A DNA stretch of 32,153 bases from Rhizophagus sp. LPA8_4_AMF (Eukaryota; Glomeromycota; Glomeromycetes; Glomerales; Glomeraceae): assembly GCA_021464525.1 (NCBI GenBank), contig JADRCO010000508.1, positions 1 through 32,153 on the forward strand, given 5' to 3'. Made by a program: the position numbers and the translations under genes. The number at the start of each line of letters is the position of its first letter. The stretch's first letter is position 1. Below the pieces are notes generated by a model that saw only the letters and a list, made by a program, of their open reading frames with translations, made no database searches and was not told the DNA's origin. Below are positions 10,868 through 21,149 of this stretch, piece by piece.

Positions 10868-11080
10868 CGTTTGAGAAAATCGCATTTAAAGTCACATGAT
10901 CATTTTTACCGATCATCACAAAATGAACATAATAAAGGAATTTATGAAAATGTTTATAATGTAATGGCAAAAAAAAGTCGAATTTACATCTTTTTTATTA
11001 AAATATTATATAGGAAATATGATATTTCCGAAAGGTTAGACTGGTGGGCATATGATTATCACCTTTTGCTGTGGAAGTAA
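10868..11080 (+). other. Open frame of about 69 codons behind a splice-acceptor-like site, status unclear
   Basis: An uninterrupted frame follows a possible acceptor (aattcag at 10861-10867) and ends LDWWAYDYHLLLWK. It is rich in Lys, His and Tyr, and I do not recognise it. It may be the terminal exon of a lost gene or chance. The surrounding 10519-11180 is otherwise AT-rich with no feature. Confidence 0.2.
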
Positions 11081-11202
11081 AATTTTTATTATATTTTTGT
11101 AAATACATGAGAAAGGATCAGCCGGCTAAGAAAAAATGAAACTAATAAAAGATATCACGTTTAAAGGGAGGAATAAAGTCCGAAATGAAATAATATCATA
11201 CT

Positions 11203-11786
11203 TTCCGCCGGCATAATATGGCGGTTCCATCTCACTACTCCGCATTGCTATCTAAGTTATTATTTAGTTTGCTATCTAATCATAAACCAATATCATCTAA
11301 AGTACTAATGTACCCATCCTTCTTCTTGATATTTCTCTCATAAAACCCCTTGAACCGTAACTTTCTTAATACTATTCCCGCCTAATTCGCGAATTTCCAT
11401 TGCTACATGAAGACCTCTTCTAGGTTATATCTTTTTTCTTCCCTAATTCGATCGAAAATTTCCTTGAATTGGGTCCAGATAGTTAAGCTAATACCCTTGG
11501 ATGTTATTGGACCCGACCCTGCAAGAAAAGTATATTAGTTAGATATTAATAAAAAGCATCGAGATATCAAGACTGACTTATTTCCTTAACAGAAGAAGAG
11601 CTTGCATGTGATCGGCTTGGAAGCTTCGGGATTGATTGGCCACGCTCTGTTGTTCTGATTCGACCTGAAGTCTTTGGACAATTGCGTAACGTTAAATCGC
11701 CTCATTTCGGAGAGCTTCGATAGAGGCATTGAATTCAGATGAAATTCTGCCAAATCCATTACGGCACTATTAATCCTTGTGGTCAT
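11203..11786 (-). pseudogene. Two-exon uncharacterised gene with frameshifts in exon 2
   Basis: Exon 1, 11786-11591, and exon 2 from 11518 join in phase across a 72-bp intron (gttaag...cttgcag), rebuilding a Trp codon. Exon 2 reads SLTIWTQFKEIFDRIREEKR and then stops at 11403. A +1 shift restores a coherent frame (AMEIRELGGNSIKKVTV). A second shift near 11360 restores YERNIKKKDGYISTLDDIGL up to about 11203. The style is that of a repeated fungal family I cannot name. Exon 1 (MTTRINSAVMDLAEFH) may not be the true N-terminus. Frameshift restoration by eye is inference. Confidence 0.5.
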
Positions 11787-13015
11787 GTTGTTGAAATTTT
11801 CTGCGCCTCAGAGGCGTAGCCAGCATCACGTGAATTGATTTTTTTAAATTTCTGTGGTAAGTTTACCATCAAGTTCGGTATTAATTCTGCTTCGCAGACA
11901 GTGAATTCAGGATTTTAGTGTCACGTGCAGAAATTTTTTGTTTGAGGAATAACCACATGGTAGCGATCCCCATGAATTAACGAACAAAAAAACAGTGGGT
12001 AAGGCCAAAATGGCATGCTTCCCGAATAGTTGAACGAGGTTAAACTTGATAAATTGATGTGCAAAATTACGTTGCTTTATTTTTTATATTTGTATTGCCT
12101 CGTAGGACATTTTTTTCTCTGCCTGATTGTTGAAATAACAACAAGACGCGGAAATTACGGTTTCATGCAAAATTTTGATCAACATAATAATCATAAAAGC
12201 TATTACCCCTATCTCGATGAAACTGCACAAAAGGAAATTCTTCATAATAGGATCGAGATCTGTAAATTGGTAGATAATATATAAGCCATATTGATTCACT
12301 ACACCTGTATTTATGTATAGAGGTAACCTTTTGCTTATTCCACCTTAAAAAGACCCCTATTCTCTTCTAATGAGTGAAATAAAACATACCAGAACTTTCG
12401 CATCTTTTTCTTGGAATTTATTAATAAATCTCCTAAACATAGTCAGTCACAAGATAAACTGCAGATTTCGATTTCAATGACGTAATTACCTAGTTTTGCT
12501 AAAGCAAACAGTATATTGAACATGATGTTGAACAGTTTTATTAATGTCAATAAAAAATAATTCCAATTCGGGACTAGCCTCTAGTATTCGGCATACATGT
12601 AGATTTGTTATAAGCCACACACTAACGAGGTACAGGTTCAAAAAACTGAAGGAAATTAACGTATAACATCCTTTCTATGCAAACTAATTACTGCGGAACT
12701 ATTCGAGAACTCACAATTGGCGAGACCTTCTTTCATATTTTCCATTCTTATAATAATAACCTCCATCATATCCAATCATATCCATCATAATAATAATCAT
12801 TTAGATGTCCAAGATCCTTTTGTTCTGTACTATCTTTTGTGATGGAAAAATAAATAATAAATAATAAAACCTAACCCTTTAATAATAAACATAAAATAAG
12901 TCCATGTTATGTTTAATTTTCAATAAAAGCAATTATAATAAATAATAGAAGAGGAGAAAACTCTCGCAATTTGAAATTATTAATTGAAGAAACTAAGCAC
13001 ACAAATTACATCATC
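11787..13015. other. Long stretch without a supported gene
   Basis: It contains mixed AT-rich DNA, a plus-strand open frame at 12030-12284 whose end (LDETAQKEILHNRIEICKL) could be a relic exon but has no splice or homology support, and small ATAATA/CATC-type low-complexity patches near 12740-12870. No RNA gene or element ends are seen. Confidence 0.35.
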
Positions 13016-14327
13016 ATCTGAGTCTTTGGTATCTCCTCATCCCCGGAATCTTTTCACATTCATGAGGCTGGATTTCATTCGAATCATGCTCTGTCTGAGG
13101 CATCTCATCACCCCAGATTTCCTTAATCAAGAGGTCATTCTCATAGTCAACACGAGTTGAGTAGTTTGGGATGACACTAGAATTATCATCAGGGTACCTG
13201 TATGGTAAGAGTACTTATATCTGAACTAAATGCATGAGTTAAAGAATTAGGTGCGGTTGTACGCTTACTTCAGCTGAAACCAAGGGATTGCTTGTGCCTC
13301 CAATGCACCAAAGAATCGTCGGTAAAATCCATATTAGGTTTTTCGGTGAAGTGGCCTATAATCCTTTGAATTTCTTCGTTAGTAAACTTTGCTATTTCAT
13401 TGCGTTGTATGACCTCATATATTTTATTTTATCTAATCCTACCTTTTCAAACAATTTGTAGATCTTTACGGCCCTCTGAGTTTTTTTACGCAACTGTCTC
13501 TTAATACGTCTGGAAGTAATGACTCTGTATCTTAAAATCTCTCCTTATGAAGGATGTTAAGTTGCTTCACGACTTCATCGTATATTAAACCTTTCGCCTT
13601 CTTTCGCCAATTTTATCTTTTTCACATATGGCTTTCTCCTGAAATACAAAATTTCTTCCATAACGATACCAGCAAAATATTTCTTCTTGATTTGTTTCCA
13701 ATATATACTCTTCTAGGATAAGCACTTTATCACATAACTGAGCCAAATGTTGAGATATTTCCACGCAGTCTTGAAAATTTTAGCCACATGATTTCCTTCG
13801 GTGGATAAAGACATTTATTGAATCAATCCCTGTCCATTTTTCGTTCATTGTAAGTAGTAGGATTCTGAGAAATCGGGGGTACCTCTTGATTAGCCATTTC
13901 ACGCATTAGTTTCTTCTCCTTATTGCGTTGCTTTATCTCATAACTAACCTTTTCTTATGCCCCTATCCAAGAAAGCATCCATTTCCTTATTTTCTAATGT
14001 CTCGGTGTTGGCGTTATCACTAGGTGCTCGTCACATTTCATTATTGAGCTGGTCTACTACGGAATCGGATACACCAACAGCTGATACCGTCACCTCTAGA
14101 ATATCATTTTGCTTATCATTCTGTGGCTGTCCGATTACCTCGGTAACACCCTGTTCCAATAACGCGAATCTGGCCTCAAGCTCTGTATTCTTTTGTTCTA
14201 GTTCCTCAACTCTAACATCGCAATCTGTCTCAATTTTGTATTCTCATCCTTAAGCTCAGTATTCTCGGCCTCAAGCTCGGAAATGCGTTGCTCCAATAAT
14301 TCAAGCTTGGATTCCATTTTCGAAAAT
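13016..14327 (-). pseudogene. Coiled-coil multicopy-family protein with C-terminal helical domain, degraded
   Basis: From ATG 14327 the frame opens with heptads (LELLEQRISELEAENTELKD), typical of a very large family I associate with Rhizophagus. A frameshift near 14230 follows, then further segments: a linker with QPQNDKQNDILEV, a basic helix with KATQ-like residues, RERRRKV-like and IYDEVVKQLNIL, then KKTQRAVKIYKLFEKVGL and FTNEEIQRIIGHF. A 71-bp intron (13268-13198, gtaagc...tacag) precedes a last exon encoding YPDDNSSVIPNYSTRVDYEN, LLIKEIWGDEMPQ and a stop at 13016. Several frameshifts and stops in the middle make it a pseudogene. Function of the family is unknown to me. Confidence 0.7.
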
Positions 14328-14440
14328 ACTTTTTTGCACTCTATGTAACCATTCAAAATAAAAATATCACGAAAATTTGGGAAAATAATTTATTTAATGA
14401 AATAAATGTTGCCGAAAGCAACTAATACATGAATACGTTA

Positions 14441-15325
14441 TCAAAAATAACAATAATTATGTGCATTACATGATACAAATAAAAAATTTTCTAAAAATTT
14501 GGTAGGGTATGGGGACGCGACTATATGGTATAAGTCTGTCGGAGGATCTCCTTTGAAATAAGCGGAAATTAATTGCATAGGTTTTTCGTCCACACCCCTA
14601 GGATAATAAATTTGAAGAATATCAAGAGCAGTATTATTATATGGAGGTGCAAACTCGGTTTTGAATAGCAGTTTGAAGTGTGCTAACTCTTTCATTTCTG
14701 GAACCGTAATTGATATAAAAACCCTATCGAGCGAAAGAGCGTTGAACGACCCACTAAGTATGATAAGACAGTTGGGAGTAATATCGGTGTTGGCCATTTC
14801 CTACTCACATAGGACTGTAATCAAAGTTCAGGGAAGCATTTCTTCCAATATGACATATACAGTACATATTTTTTTTTGTGGAAAGTTGGCTGAACTTCCG
14901 CAAGCTTCTACATGCTTTATATTTTGCTGAAAGGGGAAAGGAGATATGGCGTGATTAACATTATCGTCTGATGCCAAGCTTTGAAAGCACATGCAATCGG
15001 AATTTTGATTCCTTTTAGTTTAGCGATCACTTATGCAAGACCCAAAGTGGCTTTACACCTGACGATCTCGGAAATTGCGAAGTCCTCCGTCCTTCATAAC
15101 ATATGGTTTCGTCGTCAATATTAACTTATAGAGAAGGTTCTGTATTGTAACAAACGAACAAAACGTTTTTTTACAGTTTTTTCTCTCATTTATTTGGGGA
15201 AAAAAATGGACAAGGTTATATGCATAACTTTTAATCATGTGATATTCTGAACTGGCGATCACTGTGATCATTGTTCCGGACTTGAAATTTTTCGCATTAA
15301 ATATATTATTTATTATTACAATCAT
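14441..15325 (-). CDS. Uncharacterised protein, probably three exons, downstream of the 450-residue gene
   Basis: A reading in three exons stays open: 15325-15057, 15011-14861 and 14800-14441, giving 259 residues. Intron 1 is 45 bp (gtaaag...taaaag). Intron 2 is 60 bp (gtatat...gagtag) and is a multiple of three in length. If intron 2 is not spliced, the reading frame continues but meets TGA (14830) and TAG (14803), and the flanking codons still look protein-like (VYVILEEMLP), so a two-exon gene with two nonsense changes is the alternative. Exon 3 encodes FISITVPEMKELAHF, then YYPRGVDEKPMQLI. No signal peptide, membrane segment or known motif is visible. It has the same strand and similar composition as the upstream 450-residue gene, about 200 bp away. 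The N-terminal methionine is uncertain because the first 15 residues are AT-rich. Confidence 0.4.
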
Positions 15326-15329
15326 GGTA

Positions 15330-15500
15330 ACAATACTAATAAATCAGATCTAAGCAAAACACTTGCTGAATTATATGAATTGCTTTTATACAAAAAGAAG
15401 GATATAATAGCAATTAATGCATCAAAGCAAGTAAGCGTTTATAGAAAAAACACTTGCTGATTCATATGCTTTTAGCAAAAATATTTTCACAATAGCGTTT
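15330..15500 (+). pseudogene. Relic fragment related to the one at 17.4 kb, with an internal partial duplication
   Basis: The frame reads KTLAELYELLLYKKKDIIAI, closely parallel to SLAELYNLFYIWKRDIMAI at 17.4 kb. The segment aaaacacttgctgaattata (from 15356) recurs shortened at about 15449 (aaaacacttgctgattcata). Too short and broken to function. Confidence 0.45.
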
Positions 15501-15531
15501 TCATGTTAAAAATACAGCAGTAAATATTGTT

Positions 15532-17023
15532 TTATAATAAGATCGTATTACATCCGGTTCCTACGGCCCTACAAACCGCGCAATACAAGCATTCTTTGTC
15601 TGCTCTGATATACGCACTTGTTAAGCAATGTGAAAGAAATAGGTGCACAACAGCATCTCCGTACGTTTCGAACACGAAAACGGACTTTCGAGGAACAATT
15701 TTTATATTTAAGAGGTCAAGACTTTTAAAAATTACATTCACTTTACCAACGCGTTTTCCTTTGAGTTTCTTACGCGGATCTGGACTGGTGCATGGACAAG
15801 CAGTACCAGTGATGCCACCCCAGATCTTGTCAGAAACTAAAAGAGGTCCAACCTAATATGATGTAGATAGTCCTTAGTCAGGCTGATACGCAATGATATT
15901 ATGAAATATGTAACGTACAATACATTACCTGTTTAATTTTGGCCAACGGCACTCCATCGACTCTCTTAATACTTAAAGTTACTTTGAATAGTTTAGTGCG
16001 TCGTAGCTGGTTGCCATGAATGTCAGTTGCGGCATTTTTCTTTAATTTAGCTGTTTGTCTCCTTAATGCTTCTGCCCATCCTTTCATACACCAAATGTTT
16101 TCCCCTTCATTTAGCGGATCTCTCACGACTACCTCGGCGTTAATTGAATTTAATACTACTCTACCACCAGTATATTTTCCAATAACTTCCCGCGGTCCTT
16201 TGAATCTCTTCGCTTCTATCGCAAAATTTTTGTGCACATTTTCTGAACTTCCTTGGATGCCAAGACCAATATTGAATACGTCCGATGGATGTTGCCCACG
16301 CATTTCAGCTATTAGAGCGCGTGCAATTGTCTCGAATAAATATGACATTGACAATCCTTCCATAATGTCTTTCAGGCCGATCTCTGAAATTCCACACATC
16401 TGTGCAAGACCTATAATGCGAGTCACAATAACCAGTATATTGTTCTTCGCATCAGGATCATCGCCTTCTAGCGCGGCCTCCGCGTTAACAAGATATGCCA
16501 TTGATTGATTAAATGATTGCTGTGCACCAACGTTATTTGGGGCGTACCTATCCAATAATTAAAAAATAAGCCAATCTTTAAAGACAAGACTAAAGGAACA
16601 AGGAACTTACCACATATTCAACGCATCAGTAGCTCTCTGTCTCATAGGCGCCGCTAATTTTGCACTCTTTGGCCATGCACCTCCAACCCTCTTATCCCAT
16701 GGCTGGTATTCTTTATTAAGCCAAATTTGCACGCATGTTCCTGCTACTACGGCAAGTTCTTCTGCATTAAAGTTCATAATTTGCATGTATGCCAACACAT
16801 CTGGATAAGCTGTCAACCCAATTTTTTCCGCCAGTGCCTTGTTGGTAAGTTGAAAACCGCCATCACCAATAACGGAAAGGTAACCCTGATCCATAAGCTT
16901 TTGAAATTGAACATTCAAGACTCGCTCGCATGTTTTCTTGGCCTTATGGTCCATGTATTTATTCATACCAAATTTAATGGCACTCTTGATTAAACCACCT
17001 GCGTTGATGTCAATGTTGTCCAT
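15532..17023 (-). CDS. Uncharacterised 450-residue protein, three exons; viral nucleocapsid-like character is only a suspicion
   Basis: Exon 1 is 17023-16611, exon 2 16547-15929 and exon 3 15852-15532. The introns are 63 bp (gtaagttcc...ggatag) and 76 bp (gtaatg...tattag), and both junctions keep frame, with no internal stop in 450 codons. The first 260 residues look mainly helical: AIKFGMNKYMDHKAKKTCE, then AEELAVVAGTCVQIW, then VIVTRIIGLAQMCGI. The rest looks more beta-rich, for example GGRVVLNSINAEVVV, then KLFKVTLSIKRVDGV. Basic patches suggest nucleic-acid binding. There is no membrane segment or signal peptide. I do not recognise the family. Length and the helical-then-mixed layout would fit a nucleo- or coat protein of a negative-strand RNA virus copied into the genome, but no diagnostic motif is present. 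The two spliceosomal introns would then have been acquired later. Codons are less AT-biased than in the channel gene. Confidence 0.6.
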
Positions 17024-17039
17024 AGTAGGATTTGTAAAA

Positions 17040-17070
17040 GAGGAAGAAGTTATAACTATACACTGATTAA
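17040..17070 (-). promoter_or_regulatory. TATA-like core promoter of the 450-residue gene
   Basis: On the minus strand TATAGTTATAAC (17060-17049) lies about 30 bp upstream of ATG 17023 and is followed by a CT-rich leader (cttcttcctctttta). The start context is CTACTATGG. This fits a fungal TATA plus pyrimidine-rich start region, by inference only. Confidence 0.3.
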
Positions 17071-17132
17071 ATCAGATAAGCGGGTATTTAAGTCATTCAT
17101 TATTCATTATGCTACTAGTTAAGGCATAAATC

Positions 17133-17176
17133 ATGCTGTATCACAAATTAATTAAATTATGCTGTATCACATAATT
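17133..17176. repeat. Direct repeat ATGCTGTATCACA, 26-bp period
   Basis: atgctgtatcacaaatta at 17133-17150 recurs as atgctgtatcacataatt at 17159-17176. The tatcacataatt part resembles motifs near 2050-2165, so it is probably a remnant of the same dispersed element. Confidence 0.45.
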
Positions 17177-17375
17177 TACAGGTTTATTGTATCGCGCTGT
17201 TTTATTTTTTAGGGTAAATAATAAGCGTAATTTCTTTTCTATAACGAGTAAGGAGAATCATTCAAATGCTTTATTACCAAATATTTTTTAGCGCTAGCGA
17301 TCTATGGAATTATATTTGTCATACCAATTTAGAAAATCTCAACATTGATGGCATCCCATTCTGAAAGTGGCACTT

Positions 17376-17745
17376 CGAAACGATAAAGCTTCTACGGATA
17401 TATCACTTGCGGAATTATATAATTTGTTTTATATTTGGAAGAGGGATATAATGGCAATTCAGGAAGAAATTGGTTGGCTATAGTACTAATAAGCAATGGT
17501 AGAAGAGATGAAAATGCAAGAGCATATCTCCAAAAGTTTGAGAAATTCTACGGTCCCTTAGAAGAAGTTCCAAGTGTACTATTACAGAAAATTTTGTTTG
17601 GTCTTCCATTATTTCCAAATCTCCCTCTTCAACAATTGCACGAAGTTTTCGTAAGTGCCCATGTCTAGCTAGATTAAGTTAGTTAATCTACATTTTTTTG
17701 TCGCACAGGATATGTGATGTGGCTCAGCAAAAATTCTTCCAGGAC
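17376..17745 (+). pseudogene. Relic of an uncharacterised gene, frameshifted, with one intron
   Basis: A frame from about 17376 reads RNDKASTDISLAELYNLFYI and then WKRDIMAIQEEIGW before a stop. A shifted frame continues ENARAYLQKFEKFYGPLEEV, then LFPNLPLQQLHEVF, up to a splice donor at 17651 (gtaagtgcc). The acceptor at 17708 (gtcgcacag) leads to a segment like D-M-C-D-V-A-Q-Q-K-F-F-Q that needs one more frame correction. The family is unknown. The fragment at 15.33-15.5 kb is related, so two copies flank the 450-residue gene on the opposite strand. Confidence 0.45.
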
Positions 17746-17750
17746 TGCGA

Positions 17751-18014
17751 TTAAACTATAATTTCTTTCTTGATTGGGAAATTATCAATAATAGTTTGAA
17801 TTTGACTATCAGATAATTCTGAAATATAATTCGCTTTCCTGGTCGGAACCACATAATTATCATGTATAGTGAGTATAGTATGTAAGACCTAAATTAAGTC
17901 ATGATAGAAGTCACCCAGTTCTTCCACATCTTCTTCTACATCCATAACCTTCATTCCTAAATTTCTAAATTGGGAGGTATGATCATCCGATTGCTCCTCC
18001 AACTTTGGATTCAT
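17751..18014 (-). pseudogene. 88-codon frame with a single internal TAG
   Basis: From ATG 18014 it reads MNPKLEEQSDDHTSQF and then KVMDVEEDVEELGDFYHDLI, meets TAG at 17891-17889, and continues in the same frame as VLHTILTIHDNYVVPTRKAN, then ISELSDSQIQTIIDNFP, to TAA at 17751. The SDSQIQTIIDNF segment resembles the C-terminal FTNEEIQRIIGHF of the coiled-coil family at 13.0-14.3 kb, so it may be a shortened relative. Only one codon breaks it. Confidence 0.4.
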
Positions 18015-19320
18015 TTTGATAGTGCTTTATAGACTGCATAACTTTATGATGTGTGAATATTGCATCAAGAAATATTTATTCATTGAAACATATTTCATGT
18101 CTTTATAGTAAGATTCATTCATAATAATTTTGGTATATTCAAAAATATTTCTTATAAAAAATCAATTATAAAAAGTTTATTTTCACACTTTCCTTCGTTA
18201 AATGTTGTATGGAATAGTATATTAATCTAGTTGATGTTTTTCATATATTAAAATCCAAATACATGCTGAATATTTCGCTATATCGTGTTTTATTTGATCT
18301 ATAAAAAGGATCGATTGTACATTTGATGATTAGTTAGTTATTTATTAAACAACCAAAAGAATTCGGATAAGTTTTATAATATCGATTCAAAACATTTATT
18401 TATAGATTATCAAAATTATTTTTATGATATATAACGTAAAATCCTTTAAATACCTAATTTAATCTGTTTTCTTGATATATTATTGATTTATTTATTGAAT
18501 AAAAATATCGTGGAGAGGTTCTATCGCTTATTAAATGTTTTATTAAGGCTCGAGACCGCTCGACAAAGTTTTTGTGTATTTTCAAGAAATATTGGAGAGT
18601 GTTTTCCCATAATTTGGGGATTAAATTCTTCCTATTCTCTCTATCCTCGGTAAAGATGATAAATACAGTAAGTTCATGAACATAAATAAACTAATAGTAT
18701 AGACTTTTACATAAACTTAATCACTTAATATAGCTAATATGATATTTGCACCAATCATTTTGCTTATAAAAAGAATAATTGGCGAATAATTTAATTTATA
18801 TAAATAATATTTTATTTACTGTAAAAAAATGTTTATAAAAAAACGATCATTCTTGTAAACAAATCTACAAAAGAATTCATTACAATTAAGTAAAAAAAGC
18901 CCATTCCATAAATTTATTCAAGACGTTACATAAATCAATGCCTTATTTCCATTTTCGTATAACTTAAAGAACTGCGTAATCTCGTATAACTTAAACTTCA
19001 CTTTCAATACCATTCAGGTATAATCTCACCATAATTACCATAATTGCAGAAGTACTTGCATTAAATTCAAATGAATTTGTTTTTTAATCTTCTTAATTAA
19101 TTGAATTTAATAAGTTCTCGCGTGATTTCATATATATTACGAAAAGTTTTTATGTCGCATTTTTTCTTGATTTTTTTGGTATCACGATGTCGAATGTAAC
19201 TCTAATACAAAAAGTTGGTTTACTAAGCAATGCAAAAAAGGCATTGGATTCCCCTTTATACTTCAGTCACGTACTAAGAAATTTGAGAAACCGGTAGCTA
19301 TTCATTATGTCTATCAAAAT
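18015..19320. other. AT-rich stretch with no supported gene
   Basis: No open frame of note on either strand. A short direct repeat (tcgtataactta) occurs near 18955 and 18982. A GGCTCGAGACC at about 18547 loosely resembles a Pol III B box but has no matching A box. Confidence 0.4.
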
Positions 19321-20421
19321 AGTAAATTGAATAAGAGTTTTGCATGCCATTTTTATTATTTATTCTTGCGATTTTTTTAAAGATTTTGTTTCTAACAAAC
19401 TGCTTAAAGAAAAAATAATTCTTCATGGGTGATGAAATAATTCAAATAGTAGATGAAAAACATGATAAAGACCCACGCGACCTGCACAATACGCACGACG
19501 GAAAACAAGTATCTTTAGGATCTTTATCTCCTAACGGTAAATATGTTTTCACGATGATCATTCATTTAAAGGATGGATTGTAAAAGATTCTAAACTGATA
19601 CTAGATCCTGGAGCAAATGTTTATACTGAAATCATCAAAACAATAGGATGATATTTATGAGATTAAAGTAAATGATAGTAAAATTGTTGTATTGTGTATA
19701 TAAGTTACTATGATAATTATGTAGAAATCTTTCAAATGTCAAACGAACTTCAGAAAATTACTCTGCTTAATATGCAGAAGTCTAGGATCAATTTCAAAAA
19801 AATGGTGATCTTGTAATATTTGATATTGATAAAAAATGAATTAATCATTCTACATATGATAGGATGAGTAATAAGCTAATTTTTACATTATCTCATGAAC
19901 CATCATCATATAACAAAATAATAACAAGATTATAATAATACTGTATGTGGGTTATTTCTACAAATTATTTATTTCATTGGGACTCAAACATTTCAATTGA
20001 AGTTTAATTATTCACTTGGGTAACGACAACTTATAAAAGTGAAAATTTTGACAAAAAGTTTACAGTAATATCTAGAATTATACGAAGTACAAAATAATGT
20101 TTATCTCTTGGCCTTTAATATACCTAAAAAAGAAGGAAAGTAGAATATAATCTTATATAGTATAGCTGTTATTAATAGACAACCCATAGACGCATCAATG
20201 ATTTTTAACGATAAAGACTCCAAGAATAAGTTTATCCCTTATGAATAAAGAAGCATTTGGATCAGTTAATGAAAAATTTTCATATACAGTATTAATTTAT
20301 CATATTTAGATTGGCATGAATTTTTTGAATCTCATCGTAAAGATGATGATTTGGTTGATTGGAATGATTACTTGTGTCAAGTTTTCGAGATGAATTATTG
20401 TAATGATACTTACAAACTTCA

Positions 20422-20829
20422 GCAACCTTATGGGAAGAAAGTCGCCCACACTCAACTCTTACTGGGGTAAAAGGGTTGAAAAGTTTTAAAATTATTCAAA
20501 CAGCTCGAGGTGATCGTAAAATTGGTTATTTTGAAAAGTGGGAAGATATGCGTAATGCATTAGATAATCAATTTGTTTGGGAAAGTCAGAAATTGACATG
20601 GAAACGTCATGATCCTCTGAAGCAACAAATGAAGTCTTTACAAAAGGCTAAACGAATTTCCAGAAATCAACAACAAAACCAACAGAATTCTAAGAATTCC
20701 AAGAAGAAACCACAAGAGACAAAGTCCCAGAAATCCAAGAAGACAGGTAAAAAGAAGGATAAGTCCCGTAAAGCTTCACAATCAAAGATCTTAGCGGAAA
20801 TTTTAGAGACTTTACGTAAACTAGTTTAG
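20422..20829 (+). CDS. C-terminal part of a LINE-encoded ORF, 5'-truncated
   Basis: The frame is open from the insertion junction (ATLWEESRPHSTLTGVKGLK) to the TAG stop at 20827-20829. It contains SFKIIQTARGDRKIGYFEKW, EDMRNALDNQFVWESQKLTW, then a Lys/Gln/Ser-rich basic tail and ILAEILETLRKLV. The basic tail suggests nucleic-acid binding. Similar sequence occurs, to my memory, at the end of Rhizophagus retroelement ORFs; I cannot assign it to ORF1 or ORF2. It is probably not expressed as a functional protein. Confidence 0.6.
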   Translation, partial: ATLWEESRPHSTLTGVKGLKSFKIIQTARGDRKIGYFEKWEDMRNALDNQFVWESQKLTWKRHDPLKQQMKSLQKAKRISRNQQQNQQNSKNSKKKPQETKSQKSKKTGKKKDKSRKASQSKILAEILETLRKLV

Positions 20830-21149
20830 TTTAGGTTTTAGAATTAGTGGGTAAAGTATAAGTTCCAAGAATTAACCACCTTTTGTATGTAACTTTTTAC
20901 TCCCTTTTATGTTTTTTTTAGGTATAGTTTTTCTTTTGTTCGCCCTTGTAGGGTGATTTTATTTTTCATTTAATTTGTTATTTTTATTTTCTTCAACTTA
21001 GCAGTTGGCAGAACTTTACTTAAATTGTTTCAATTTGGTTTAGTTTAGTTAGTTTAGGTTAGTTAGCGCTTAGATTTTTAAACCTGTATAATGCTTAACA
21101 TTCTTAATAAATTTTTTGTCCTTGGATTATTGCTAAAAAAAAAAAAAAC
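20422..21149 (+). mobile_element. 5'-truncated non-LTR (LINE-type) retrotransposon, 728 bp, with poly(A) tail
   Basis: The insert starts within an open frame and ends in an A14 run (21135-21148), and it is bounded by the 17-bp duplication. These are the standard signs of target-primed reverse transcription by a LINE with 5' truncation. The 3' untranslated part has TTTAGTT/TTAGGTTAG-type sequence and ends aacattcttaataaattttt, then gtccttggattattgct. It lies in the same orientation as the channel relic. No reverse transcriptase remains in the truncated copy. Confidence 0.85.

Noticed and set aside
15527-15856. Plus-strand open frame of 109 codons
   Set aside because: It is antisense to exon 3 of the minus-strand gene, whose frame continues from exon 2 through a good intron.
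16020-16508. Plus-strand open frame of 162 codons
   Set aside because: It lies entirely opposite exon 2 of the spliced minus-strand 450-residue gene, which has consistent splice sites and a continuous frame; the plus frame is a shadow.
18540-18560. GGCTCGAGACC as a possible Pol III B box (tRNA or SINE)
   Set aside because: No A box at a suitable distance, no cloverleaf and no terminator pattern; a single loose match is not enough.
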